From Trichoderma breve (taxonomy: Eukaryota; Ascomycota; Sordariomycetes; Hypocreales; Hypocreaceae), in assembly GCF_028502605.1 (NCBI RefSeq), contig NC_079234.1, forward strand, positions 2,976,001 through 3,040,000: a stretch of 64,000 nt of DNA, read 5' to 3'. The notes under the pieces were generated by a model that searched no databases, was not told the origin of the DNA, and saw only the letters and a program-made list of their open reading frames with translations. This document shows, piece by piece, positions 46,755-58,916 of the stretch (positions within the stretch are counted from its first letter, which is position 1; the number at the start of each line of letters is the position of its first letter). The position numbers were made by a program, and so were the translations under genes.

Positions 46755-49700
46755 ATGCCTGGCGTCGTCACTATGGACAGTGGAGGCCAGAATGGCGCAC
46801 TTTCCGACCACCACAAGGACTCTGCCGTGAATGGCATTAACGGTGTCAAGAGCATTGACGGGCCGCGAGTCGCGCCAGATAAGGGAAAGGCGCCAGCTAC
46901 AACTACAGCCAACAATGGGAGCAATGCCGTCAATGGAGGGGGGGCCGAGGGCGAGGCTCGATCAAATTCTCCGATCGAGCAAGTTTCGCGGATGAACAAT
47001 CTCCCTGATGAAATCGTTCACATCACTCAGGGCTTCGTTCCGCTCTCCCTCCTCCTAACACGGCTCGCTCAATCTACGCACAACATGTTACAAGACAAGA
47101 TCGCCGAGCTGGCCAAACTGCCACTTCCTGCTGCTGCCACGAACGGGACCACAAACTACACTCAGAGCGCTCCGGATGACACTTCAGGCGAAAACCTTCG
47201 AAAGAAGGCGATGTTACTACATTTCACCCAGGATATGCATGCAAAGTGGGTTAAAGCACTAGTTATTGTGGAATGGAGCAGGAAAGCTTCCATGGTCAGC
47301 AAACTTATCGATCTCAAATTCCACCTCGATCAACAACGAATCCTCTACGATACGGCCCTGGATAGCATTATCAATGTGAAGCGGGACTTGACGTATGCCC
47401 GAATGCCAAGCCCTGATCTAAAGACGGCACTACAAGTTCTTTCCACTGGAACGGCGCCGTGGATGCCAGACGTAAGTGAAAGTCCCTTATAACATAGCTC
47501 CAAATTAGATTGATCCTTTATCTTACAATTTCATGTCTCTAGCTTCAATATATTGAGCCGCCCCCTTTGACAACAGAGGAGCAGCTGAGAGGCATTGGTG
47601 ATCTGGATACGCTGCTATCTCTGCGGCTAAACCTTGACGATTTTGACAAAATTCCGCATCAGTTCCGAAACTACACGATTGGATCAGGCCGAGTCACTTT
47701 CAAAGTTGCCGGAGAATTCGAAGTGGATTTAACGATTGCAGATGAAGACTTCGAAAAGCAGTTTTGGTTCATTGACTTCAGATTTGCCTTTCGACCGGCG
47801 GCACTATCACTCCCCGAATCGTTACGAACACCACTTGAAAACTGCGTAAACGAGGCACTGGCAAAGGATGGATTAACGGGTTGCTATCAATTTTTGCACG
47901 AATACGTCTTAACCACCAAGATCAATGAGCTGAAGCGCCAAGCGTTGCAGCTGAGCCGGACATCATGGACTGGTACGTTGGCAGTGGAACCTCTAAACAG
48001 AGCCTTGTCCATCCAGTACTGGACGTCTCGTTCACCCGCTACTGGTCTGAAAAACTGGATCATTGTAGCGGTAAACAGCGGACGCAAGCAGGGAGGCAGA
48101 ACAGATCCAAAGGCATCGAGTTTCTTGGCAGCAAAGTGGTATCGCGATGGTAAAGAAGTCAAAGACGTTGAGATTGAGGTGAATACCGAGAATCTGTCGG
48201 CAGAATCACTGCTGAAAGACGTCGTTGGACGGCACATCGAGCACATCCTGTCAAATATTCACTCTGGGCTATTGGCAGCGCCAAGATTCAAGAATCGCGA
48301 GACCGGCGTGGTCCTAAACATATCAAAAACCGATCCGGTGGCATCCTGCCTAAATCTGCAAGTAGGGTACGGTGGCACAGTGTCCCTCTTAATCGAGCCA
48401 ACGAGCGGTGCCTTTGCCATGAAGCCGCATTCAAAGTTTTCCATTCAGCCGGAGCTTCAGCTGAACAATGGAAAAAACCCAACGGAAGACGGAGTCAACT
48501 TCTTAGAACACTTGCGATGCGCAATTATAGAAGATGAACTGGGTAGAATGGGAACTGCTAGGGGTTGGTCTGTCCGGAAAGCACCCGTAAACGTTGATGA
48601 GTTGAGGTCGATTACCAAGATGCGGAGATGGAGCCGTACATTATGGCTACAACACGGAGGATGGGGTTCAACTTGGTTTGTTGGAGTGATTCTCAGCCTG
48701 GAGGGCGATGAATGGTGGTTGCTCGAGACGTGAGTATATGCCGCTCTTAACTTGATATTTTCTTGTTCCTTCCCCCTTTTTTCTCTCGCGGCTAACCAAG
48801 AATTTTAGGGATTCTACTCAAACGAATGGTGTCTCCAAATTCCACACCAAGCTTCCACTTAACAAGGGAACACCCCACATGTCAGGCAGTTTTTGGGATA
48901 ACCTAAATCTCTTTGCAGGTGGCATGATCACTCAGTCAGTCGATATGAGAGAGCTACATCGGCGTAGGGTTAAGTGCCAATCGAACGGAAGCATCGATTT
49001 ATCTCTACCTCAACAAGTCAGAATGCCATCCATCGAAGTGGCACTATCGGCCATTTTCCCAACAGTGACGCAAGAAGACGCGGAGGAAGTAAAATCACAG
49101 CACCACAGCGCTTTTGGATTGAACGAAGATCCGCAAGTACTTGCGTTATTACGCTTAAAGGCGGGAATCTCTCCCTCGGCTAGGGAACCGTGGGCAGAAA
49201 ATATGGTTGCAATCAACTTCAAGGGTGTTCACTCAGAGTCCAGACGTGAAGAGACAAGCGAAGGAAGCTACACAACATCCCATGAGTTGGTCTGCACCTC
49301 AGACGTGGTGATCAGAGTGCGACGACCAACAAGATTCTTGGACCTGAAGGGTGTGGTGGATCGGAATGTTTCCTACAACCCTCAGAGGGGCGAATTCATC
49401 TTACAAGTCCAGCGTCGCGTCACTGAGCCAGTTTTTGACATACTAAAGTCGCGAATCAAGGCAATTGACAGATTTGTCAACTTTCTCGAAGCTATGGAGA
49501 ACGCTAAAGGTTCAATCATTAGCGAATCGATCACGTTAAAAGGAGTTGTCTTCTGCTATAGCTCGCCGCTACCCGCGCCGCCGGATGGGGAAACTGCCGC
49601 TCCTCCTTCAGCTCGCGAACTATGGAGAGTGAAGATGGATCTATCCAGCGAAGACATCGATATTCACATGGAGAAGGATAACCCCCATGTCCGGGTTATC

Positions 49701-50216
49701 GATCTCGCAAGGAATTTGGCCAGCACAGAAGGTGGTATCGGCTTACTGATGGCCTGGCTTCCCATGTCATTACACGCGATGAAGGCTCTCGTCCAGCTGG
49801 ATGCCCAGTGGACTGAGCTGTTTGAAAAAGGACAGGGCCAGTTGGACTTTAGCATGAAATCCATGACGTGGATCAATCTCAAGTATAAGGACCTTGCGAC
49901 AGGTCAACCTGGAGACAAGACCAAGAGGAGCATTTCCATAGATGTCAAAATGAAGGCCCGCCGTGGTGAAGGGTGGTGGCACGCTTGGCGGTCTACTACC
50001 AACGCAGCACCCGACGAGTTTGACCAGGCTTTGAAAGCTGTGTGGGAAGGCAAAGGGAACAATTGGCTTGGTCTTACTAGCGGCGCAGCAGCCCAGTCTA
50101 ATGAGGCTGTCATGGATATGCTGCTTGCGATTGATGCTGCGATTCGAGGAGTTGTACATGCATCACCGTCAATACCACCCGGCGGCGTGAAAGCAGAGGT
50201 GATAACATTAGACTAA
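46755..50216 (+). CDS. med14: Mediator complex subunit 14 (Rgr1)
   Basis: Backbone subunit linking the Mediator middle/head and tail modules for RNA polymerase II transcription. Exons are 46755-47471, 47543-48729 and 48809-50216; introns are 71 and 79 nt. The model encodes 1103 aa, in the range of fungal Med14. The first ~75 residues are low-complexity Asn/Gly/Ala-rich. The diagnostic MED14 N-terminal region starts near residue 81 (NLPDEIVHITQGFVPLSLLLTRL) and continues through KAMLLHFTQDMHAKWVKALV and WSRKASMVSKLIDLK. Frames join cleanly at WMPD|LQYIEPPPLT and LLET|DSTQTNG. A second in-frame ATG six codons downstream is a possible alternative start. The gene converges on protoporphyrinogen oxidase. 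Confidence 0.93.
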
Positions 50217-50965
50217 CTACAATGTCGCAAGGGGGTCCTATAAGGCATAGGTATATATACATCTACTCTCCACAAACGAAACGACTATCTTGCGGAGAGT
50301 TTCCGTCAAGACTTGTCATATCAAAAAAGGGGGCGGATTGCAAAAGAACCAAGGGGCTGTTACGAAGCTTGGAAGGGGGTTTGGTCGGTTCGGTATCAAG
50401 GGGGGAATTTGCGGCATTCGTGCTTTTTTTTCCTGCTCCTTTTCTTGTCTATTTTTTTTTTTTTTCTTTCGCCTAATGATACCTCGAGTGAAACGTGCAA
50501 AAAAGCTCACTACGCAGCGAGAGAATTTGGATAATGGGAGCATTCATCAGCCAGGGTAATCTACATTGGAAGGGGGCCGGACGGGGGGCTTCTATAACCA
50601 TTCGTCTTTTTTTTTTTACTCTGTTCTTCTTTCTCTCCCCCTTTTGACCAATAAAAAAAAGATTATGTGGATGGACGACTGGAGGCGGTTTGTATTATGA
50701 GATAGATGCCTGGTAATTAATGTTATGTGCATAACGTGCGGCGGGATCCTGCTTTGGTTCTAATGCCCTTGTTTTTTTTTATATTGATGCGTCCAATGCG
50801 AAGTCTATGCTATGGTGATGAAAAGTGGTGATTGCTGGTGAACCAACTCAGTTTTTGATATGTACTTTCCCCCCTTTCGTTTCCGCCATCTATATGGTAA
50901 TACCAGAGAAAGAGATTCGTACATATAACCCCCTATTAATCGTACCGTTTCCGACCTTTGTTTAT
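50217..50965. other. Intergenic region between convergent MED14 and HEM14
   Basis: T-rich tracts typical of fungal 3' UTRs (for example around 50450-50465 and 50608-50620). No coding signal. Confidence 0.7.
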
Positions 50966-52887
50966 TTACCTTCTAGAAAACCTCCTGACGGGAATCCTCT
51001 CCGTCGGCACGCCGCAGAACTGAGTCGGGAACTCCAGCTGCTCCAAGCCCGTAGTGAGCCAATTCTCCCTAGCAACGGTATTGGCAATGTCGTAGCCGTT
51101 GCGCAGCGCGCCCATTGCGCCAATCTTCGTGTACGACCCTCCTGCGACGGCGAGCCTGCCCTTGAAGCTGTCGTGCAGCTCCTGGTCGGCGGCGGCCATG
51201 GTGTCCTGGTGGCCGCGGTTGTACTGCGGGATGCACTCGTTGGCGAGGCGGGCCATGGCGAAGCAAGGAGTGGACTGGGGGATGCCGAGGTGGCGCTCGA
51301 GGACGGCCTTTGCCTGCTGAATGGCCTCTTCCTCGGAGGGCACCCGGACGGTCGGGCCGTGCTCTTTCTTGGTATCGTAGTAGTGGCCGCCCATGAGGAC
51401 GAAGAGCTTCGTGCCGGCGGGCTCGTCGGGGCCCCTGACGCCAACGTCGGAGTCGAAAAAGACGCCCAGGGCGCGCTCGGGGTTCTGCTCGGGGGGCACG
51501 GAGAGGGGGATGAGGTAGCCGAAGCCTGGGGGCTTGAGGTTTGTCTGGGGATACCAGATGTTGACGGTCATGATGGAGACTGCTTGCGAGGAGCCGAGGC
51601 TGGGGATGTCGTCGGTGATGCGGGCGAGGTGCTGGGAGGGCAGGGTAGAGATGACTTTGTGGTATTTCTCAGACGAGTTTTCGCCGGTTGTGATCTAGAT
51701 TTCGAGGCGTTAGCAAGAACGAGTGTATATATGTTAGTTGTTATGTCGTACCTTGATGAGCTCAGTCTCCGAGTCGTAATCAATATCAGTAACCTTGGCA
51801 TTAAGCTTAACCTCGACGTTCGCCTGACCCTTGAGAGCATCTCCCAACGCAATCGGCAACGTCTCCATGCCCGTCTCGCCAAAATTCAACAGCGCACCCC
51901 TCGGCTGCTGCGCAAGCTTCCGGATCTGCGGATCCTGGCCCATAGCCTCCATAAACGTCTGCTCCGAGATGGCCATATGCCGGATGTTGGGCCCCAAAGC
52001 CGGCAGATAATGCACCCAGTAGAAACGGTCGAGGACACTCCGCGCGCTGAGAGTGTAGATGTCGCCGCCGTAGATGCCGTGGACCATGGCCGAGGCCAGG
52101 TTCTCGGCTACGGCTTTGCTGCCCGTGATGTGGTAGATCCAGTCGGCGATGGAGAGGTCTTGGACGGGCACGCCGTCCTTTCTGCTGAAGAGCCGTCGCA
52201 TCACGTATCCGAACCCGGCCCATAGAGACTCGAGAACGACGGGCTCGCGTGCGAATGCAGCCAGGCTGGTGTGTGGAGGGAGCGGCACGAGATGGTCGGG
52301 ATAGTAGATGTATCGTGGTTGATCGGGAGGCGAGACGACTTTGAGACCCAGGTCGAGAGCCTATGAAAGCAGCACAACCTCGTTAGCCTTCTGTTTCTTC
52401 ACTCGAACATCCTCTTCCTCGCAGTCAGACGCACCAGATCCCAGAGCACCAAGTCGTCAAACCGCCAGGTGCTCTTGTTCAACGACGAAAACGACCTTGG
52501 GCCACGCTCGAAATTCACCACTCCCTCAACACCGCCAACTCTGACGGGTACCTTGTCCGTCCTGATCCATCCGCCCAGTCGATCGCCGCCCTCGAGCAGC
52601 GTAATCTTGGTCGTCGCCGGCAGCCACTTGGCCAGGTAATACGCCGTCGTCAAGCCCGTCAAACCGCCTCCCAGAACGGCCACGTTTGCGTTATCGGGCA
52701 GCTTCCCAGCCTTGCTTCGTTTCGCAGCAGCACCGCCATCGTCGGTCGAGTTGCGAGCTGAGCTCAAGCCGCGGCCCAGATTGCGCCAGGCTCCGGATCG
52801 GGTTGTCGCTGAGGCGGCGCTTCTCCTCCAGGCGGTTGACAGCCTGAGGAGGGCCGTTGCAGCGCCATCCGCGCGCTGAAGGCTCAT
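50966..52887 (-). CDS. hem14: Protoporphyrinogen oxidase
   Basis: Penultimate haem-biosynthesis enzyme: FAD-dependent oxidation of protoporphyrinogen IX to protoporphyrin IX on the mitochondrial inner membrane. Exons (minus strand) are 52887-52435, 52360-51752 and 51694-50966; introns are 74 and 57 nt. The model encodes 596 aa. Residues 1 to about 45 are Arg/Ala/Ser-rich and nearly free of acidic residues, fitting a mitochondrial presequence. The FAD-binding GGGLTG loop is at 73-78, followed by the second-strand acid and the GGDRLGGWI motif (about 100-108). SIADWIYHITG and AMVHGIYGGD are family segments in exon 2. The C-terminal GGSYTKIGAMGALRNGYDIA is the expected FAD-contacting end. The first intron uses GTGCGT as donor. 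It lies in tandem with the ISWI gene. Confidence 0.93.
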
Positions 52888-53481
52888 ATTGGCAGCTCAA
52901 TTGATCATTGTCGAGCTCTGGCCGAGCATGCGAGTAGAAATAGAAATCATGATGGTGCCACCTCTGGAGCTCTCCGGGTACTCGATGGGATGATCGGAGA
53001 TCGGGGCCCACTTTGTTCCGGGCGCTGGGAATGGAGTCGCGCCTCGGCAGATATACGAGTACGAGATGGTGTATGTGATATCCACGGATAGATTTTGTTG
53101 TTTCAGAGATTCTAACCAGGTTGTATAACTATCGGAGAAGATGTGAACGACTTCTCTCAAGTTGAGTTCCTTCATTGCATTACTACTGTACAAACTACAC
53201 AAACTATATCTTTTTTTCGTCTGACACAAGAAGCTGGAGCATCGTCGATGCCTTTCCCACATCCTTCATTGCTCGGGATCACGATAACTGTCCTGCCGAC
53301 AGAATTATCCACCACCAAGCTCGATTCAATCCTCATTAGTCCCCCAAGCATGAAAACGCCATAAGTTTTGTCGACATAATAAAGCAACGTTATTCCCCTC
53401 TCTAAACCTCGTATCCGCATCCCTTCCTTGAGCCCGAGTTGTTTTGCCCTTAATCCTTGGTTTTCCCGCTTTTCATCTTAC
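52888..53481. other. Intergenic region, HEM14 promoter side / ISWI 3' side
   Basis: 594 bp separating two tandem minus-strand genes. It should hold the HEM14 promoter and the ISWI 3' UTR. I see no coding sequence and no site I can name. Confidence 0.65.
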
Positions 53482-56400
53482 TCATTTCTTCTTTCTACCC
53501 GTGGTCTTGGTCTTCTTGCCCTTGGAAGAGCCACCGGCAACGGAGTTAGCGTTGGAAGCGACGCTGGAGGCTCTTGAAGGGGAAGCTGAGCTGGCTTTGC
53601 TGGACTTTGATTTGACGTTGTCAAGAGCCTTATTCTAGAGACATGTGTTAGCATCGGGCCCTTTAATTTACTCTGGGATGTTACATACCTTGACGCCATT
53701 CTTAGACTTCTTCTTTGCTGGTGCCATGCTCAGGATGCTGTCTTCATCATTCTCCTCGTCCAGATCGCGCTTGGACTTGCCATTGACCCCATTCTTTCCG
53801 GTTCCAGGGCCGTCCTCAAACTCCTTCACGATAGTTGTGAGCAGTGTGTTGCATCGTCGCGACAGCTCAATAGGCGTGCGACTGAGGAAAAACCAATCGA
53901 AGCGGAAAAGAGGAGAGTCGCGGATCTCGTCTCGCATTTTTTCATAGAGGCCCTCGGAGTCGATGCCATAACGGTCAAGAAGAACCAACAGGAACCGATC
54001 CTCTTCTTCGGTGTAGACCTTCTTGTTAGTGGTTGAGACTGAGTAATTGATCTTCAGTTGCTGAAGAGGAACGCGATACTGCTGCATCTTCTTCCGAAGA
54101 AGCTTGCCTTGATGATCGATGCGCCTAGTGCGCTCCTCACCATCTTCGATAACCTTGATGTACTTGGGATAGTCGGAAATTTCGGTGTATCGCTGCCAGA
54201 ACACCTTGGCATAGGCCCGGATTTCCGCCGTCGTCTTGCTATCAATCTCATTGGAAATGCCCTGGTAATCGTTGCGGCCATATTTCCCTGATCCGTTGAT
54301 AAACTGCTGGAAATCACGGCGGTTCCAGTGGCCGAAACCTTGATTGGAAAGCTCCTCCTTTTCAGCTCGCTCTTCCTCTGTGAGAGGTGTAGCAGTGTCA
54401 ATCTCCTGCTGCTCGAGTGCTCTCTCAGCCTCGCGCTCGGACAAGTTATCATCGTCTCCATCAGGCAACGGAACTTTGTACCCAATCTCCTTGCGATAGA
54501 AGGCAGTCTCTCTGTCCTGCAGATCCTGCAGTCGGGGAGGGTAGAATTGGTAATCGTGAACTGGCACCTGCTTGGGCGCACGGGGAGCCTTTGGCTTGGC
54601 ATCAGTCTTGGGGTTGGGATACATGGCCTGTCTAAAGTATTTGTCCATCGAGTAGCTCTGTTCCCTGCGTTCTCGCTTCGATGGATTGATCCAGTTCATG
54701 CCGATATTCTTCTTTGTAGCTGCAAAGTTTTCTCCATTCCACTCGTAAGCAGATTCGGATGTGAATTTCTGAAGATCTTCGATACCAAGCTTTTCGTACC
54801 TGGCATTCAGCTCCTTGGTACGGGACTCGCCTCGAGTCAAGATATCATCGATATCCTCATCGTCCAGTTCCTTGTCTTTGTTTGCTGCTTCGTCCGTAGA
54901 GCTTTTTGACTGGAATACTTTCTCGGCACCATGTTGAATCATGGACAAGAGTTCATCCTTGTTTGCGGCGGCCTTGGCCGCAACCTGGGCACGGCCCTGC
55001 TGAATGACGACCTGGTCCAGTCGTAGTTTCTGAGCCGCTCGCTCGAGGACCTTTTCTTCAATCGCATTATCAGTGACGAATCTGTACACTACAACTTGCT
55101 TAGTCTGTCCAATACGGTGAGCGCGGTCCATGGCCTGCAGATCGGCCTGCGGGTTCCAATCACTATCGTAGAGAATGACAATGTCGGCAGTTGTCAAGTT
55201 GATGCCCAGGCCACCAGCTCTCGTCGTGAGCAAAAAGACAAACTTTTCTGATCCGGGCTTATTGTAATCGTCGATGGCTGCAATTCGGTCCTCGTGAGCA
55301 GTACCACCGTCAATACGGCAATACTTGTACTGCCTGAAGACGCAGTAATCCTCCAAAATATCGAGCAGTCGACTCATTTGTGAAAAGATCAAGACTCTGC
55401 TTCCCTGCTTCTGAAGTCGTCCTAGCAACTTGTCCAGGACCTTCATCTTGCCAGCATTGTAGATCAGATGCTCGTCAGTTGTGTAGGGAGGACCTGGCTC
55501 GGCACCTTCGAAGAGATATGGATGGTTGCAGCACTTTCGCAGCTGCATAACAATGTTCAAAAGCCTAGTCTTGGACTCTCGCTTTCCTCCAGCACCGTTG
55601 ACAGCATCGATATCTTTTTCCAGAATCTTCTGGTACCACTTGACCTGCATCTCGGACATGCCCAGGTACACGTTGACCTCCTTCTTCGGCAAAAGACTCT
55701 TTTCAACATCACTCTTGACACGTCGGAGCAAGAACGGGCGCAAAACTCGATGCAGCTGTTGCACCACCTTGTCCTGATCCTGGTCTTGTCCTGAAAACCA
55801 TTGGTCGAACGCATCAGCATCGCCAAAGACGTCGGGCAGGAGGAAGTTGAGGAGAGCCCAGAGCTCGTGCAAGTTGTTTTGCAGCGGGGTACCGGTAATG
55901 AGCAGTCGGTTACGGGAGTTGAAGAGTCGGATGACCTGCGAGAGAGAGGATTCTTCGTTTTTGATGCGATGTGCCTCGTCAATGATGATATACTCCCAAG
56001 CAAACTTCTTGAGATGTGCCTTCTCTCTCAGGACCATTTCGTAGCTCGTGATGCAAACGTCGAACTTCTCGTCAACAAGACGTTCGTTGATGAGTTCGTG
56101 ACGCTCATCCTTTGCACCTTGAAGCACCAGCACATTGACTTCGGGGGTCCACTTTGCAAACTCTCGCTTCCAGTTGTCGAGCGTCGACTTGGGCACCGTC
56201 ACAAGGTGGGGACCAGTAATACCCATGATGTGGCGGAGATAGCCCAGAAAGGAGATGGTTTGCAGAGTTTTACCCAAGCCCATTTCGTCGGCCAAAATGC
56301 CTGAAATGCCGTTTTCATGCAGCGAAATGAGCCAGTTGAGGCCTGCAACCTGGTAATCCCTCATGGTACCCTGGATAAACGAGGGTGACTCTCTGAAGAC

Positions 56401-57068
56401 TGTATCTGCGGATCCACCATGCTTCTCGTCGCTCAAGAGTTCCGCGTCTTCCTCGGCCTCCGTTCGTCGCCGTCGATCACTCGTGGCACCACCTTTTCTA
56501 CCAGCGCCCTTCTTGCCTCGAGCAGCTTCGGCATTCTGATGATCGATCTCGGCCATAATGTCACGGATTTTAGGGTCGGGATTCGTCTCGATAAAGTGCC
56601 GGAAGAGATCGGTAAGGCCGAGCAAGTATCGAAATCTTCGAATAGTATCATCTTCCTATTTGAAAGAGAAAGAAAAGGGTCAAAGCGTTAATATCGAATA
56701 CAATCTTCGGTAGGCATTGTCTTATAGCTGGGCAATATGGGAAAACATACCTTTGATTCTCCAAGGCGGTCATGCTTCTTTCCGAAGATGCTCCGACGCA
56801 ATTGATTCGCCTCGCTACGTCGCTTCCTACCATCTGTGAGGGGCTCACCAGCTACGCTGCTGGCTGTGGTGTTGGGGTTGGTGTCGGAATCGGTATAGTC
56901 GGGAGTCTCATCAACGTCCTAGGGTTATAGCTGTTAAAACATCGATCAAGCGGCGAAAAGCAGCAATTAAATAGATGAACTTACCATTTCTTCAGCATGA
57001 GGATGCTCCGGAGCATCAGACATGGACGCGTCCGTATCCACGCCGTTGGCTCGAGGTCGCGGAGCCAT
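53482..57068 (-). CDS. isw1: ISWI-family chromatin remodeling ATPase
   Basis: Nucleosome-spacing ATPase. Exons (minus strand) are 57068-56985, 56918-56751, 56655-53689 and 53634-53482; introns are 66, 95 and 54 nt. The model encodes 1123 aa. The start is [11 protein letters not shown]. An AutoN-like basic motif ([14 protein letters not shown]) is at about 145-158, just before the ATPase. Lobe 1 carries DEMGLGKT (207-214) and DEAH (310-313), then [11 protein letters not shown]. Lobe 2 carries the Q..RAHRIGQ motif. After it come a NegC-like acidic/helical linker ([13 protein letters not shown]) and HAND, SANT and SLIDE regions ([14 protein letters not shown] [27 protein letters not shown]). The tail is Ser/Lys-rich and basic. 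HAND-SANT-SLIDE order and DEAH separate it from CHD1 and from the Fun30-type DEGH protein at 26115. Whether it serves as Isw1 or Isw2 cannot be told. Confidence 0.95.
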
Positions 57069-58181
57069 TGCGACTAAAATCTCAGAGGGGAGCCTCTTTA
57101 CGCGACTTGCGTGCACGAAACGCGCTTCAAATGCGCCGCTGGGCGAAAGTGCGAGGGGCCGAGAGTGATTCCGTAAATCTAGTAGGGGCCTCTGGCTTCT
57201 CGAGATGTTTTGGGTGGTGTTGGAAGCCGTGAATCGACCTCCCTGTTGCTGGTGGAAAGGAGAAGATGTTTTTTCTAGAATTGCGCCTGGCAAGAGGCTC
57301 GACGTGCTCATCCAGAGGTTGTCGCCTTTGGGCCTAGCGCTTTGTGCAGGTCCCACCCTTGTCTCTCCGCCAAAGAAAGCCGATTCGGGCCCCCACTTAT
57401 TGCTCAAAGGAACAAGAAAAGTCCGGAGCCCAAGCGGGATTAGCCAACGACGTCAACAGCGTCAGGGGCTTTTCAGCGCTGCAAATGCAGATGCGGTTCA
57501 ATTTAGCAGGGGATTTGCCTCCCGTCATTCAAGGCCTGCAAGGAGTGCGCAGTGCATGCAACTCGTACTCGTAGCATTTGAAATCACCGCGCGGTGCGTG
57601 CACGTGTCTCGTCCAGCTCCCAGCACTCGGCAGCTCGCCATACACACCCTCATAATCAAAACCTTGAACTTTAATAATAAATTCTCCCGTATCGCTCCTC
57701 ATATCCAAAAGCATCTCCCGCTCTCGTCTGGTAGCTTGCGGCCAGCTTCAAAGTCACGTGGTAGATGCCAGGGTATCGACCCATCAACCCCACGTGCCGT
57801 TCTACCGCCTTCGCCCACCTTTCGAACCTGCTGACCTCGAAGTTTGCCGCTCCAGACTAAATTGCCAGGACTTTCCCCTCCATCGTTTGATCCGATTTGG
57901 GGACTATCTCCAGACCTTTCGCTCATTCTCTTCCTTTTTTGAGAGCTTGATATTCGATTTTGAGGCTGCCTAGCCCACAACTCGGCATTGTCTCTGCCGT
58001 GCGACCCTCTAAAACCAGGCCGTGGAATCTCTCTCCCTGAGCCTGCTTGCTGGAATCCATACGAGTCCTCAGGTAGGAACACAAAGCTCCCAGTTTGTCG
58101 TTACGCCACCCTAACCAGAAGCTAGGCCATACATACCACACACACACGCGCTTGCCATAACAACAAATACCCTCTTTGAAG
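57069..58181. promoter_or_regulatory. Shared divergent promoter region (ISWI / HAPSTR1-like), with three CACGTG boxes
   Basis: Both flanking genes start here and diverge. CACGTG occurs at 57601-57606, 57755-57760 and 57791-57796, three E-boxes in 196 bp; one has the extended form TCACGTG. Such palindromes bind bHLH proteins of the Cbf1/Pho4/SREBP type. A (CA)n run (58137-58146) lies 35 bp before the plus-strand start codon. Confidence 0.55.
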
Positions 58182-58916
58182 ATGGACTCGTCGAAAACCC
58201 GAAGCGCCGTTGGGAAGCAGGCGGCGCAGTATGACTCACCTGAACAGCTTCTCGACGTTTTCAAGGCCGCCGCCCTCTCCGTTACTAAGCTCTACAAGAC
58301 CTCCGCCAAGGCAGAAGCTCGCGCTCGTGCAGATGGGTACCAGGAGTGCTTGGACGAACTGCTCATGTTTCTGGACAGGGAAAACATTGGCTTGGACGAC
58401 GGCGAGGGCTGGCGGATTAGGAGGTGGGCCACGGAAAGGCTTGATGGCCGAGACGCGGGACACCAGAGCGCTGAGAGCGAGGATGAGGTCGACAAGGGCG
58501 AACGAAATACATCTCCCGAGATCGCTAGAGCCAGCGCCGAACCATCCACCTCGACACCAATTCCGATCGAAACACGAACCGTCTCCCCTCCTGCTGCCGT
58601 CCACGTCGCTCCTATGAACGAAGAACCAACCCACTTCGTTGTACCCACGCAAGACGCCTTTACTTTCCACTCGTCGTATCCTAATATCGCCACCTTGGAT
58701 TTATCAGACCAAAGACAGCAGGAGGTACCTGCTTTCCCAACATCTTTCAGTTCCAAATTTGGAGGAAGCTCTTCTCGGACGGGCCCGCGGTCCTCACCAC
58801 ACCTTGGTCGCGGAGCCGGAACGAAACGGAGGATGGACTTTGACGACTTTTTTGGAGGTTGCCTAGGCGGCAAAGATCCTGTGAACAACGGAAGCAAACG
58901 CAGTCGACATACATGA
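58182..58916 (+). CDS. Probable HAPSTR1/C16orf72 (DUF4588) family protein
   Basis: Single exon, 244 aa, starting at ATG 58182 (MDSSKTR). The N-terminal domain (about 18-90) reads LLDVFKAAALSVTKLYKTS, then ADGYQECLDELLMFLDREN, then GWRIRRWATERLDGRD. This matches the pattern I recall for the animal stress-response protein HAPSTR1 (F.NAATAVTNLYKES, then GYQ and an amphipathic helix). A Ser/Thr/Pro/Glu-rich linker follows, then a short C-terminal motif (MDFDDFFGG) and a basic end (KRSRHT), which recalls the nuclear-signal tail of HAPSTR1. In animals HAPSTR1 binds the ubiquitin ligase HUWE1. A fungal role is only inferred. Start, length and codon pattern are secure; the family name is moderately secure. 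It shares a promoter region with ISWI and converges on Hv1. Confidence 0.7.
   Translation: MDSSKTRSAVGKQAAQYDSPEQLLDVFKAAALSVTKLYKTSAKAEARARADGYQECLDELLMFLDRENIGLDDGEGWRIRRWATERLDGRDAGHQSAESEDEVDKGERNTSPEIARASAEPSTSTPIPIETRTVSPPAAVHVAPMNEEPTHFVVPTQDAFTFHSSYPNIATLDLSDQRQQEVPAFPTSFSSKFGGSSSRTGPRSSPHLGRGAGTKRRMDFDDFFGGCLGGKDPVNNGSKRSRHT

Noticed and set aside
50825..52225. 466-codon open frame on the plus strand
   Set aside because: It lies antisense to protoporphyrinogen oxidase exons 2 and 3 and crosses that gene's intron. Its translation is repetitive in Val/Gly/Leu/Arg and lacks domains. The opposite strand is a complete enzyme, so this is a codon-bias shadow.
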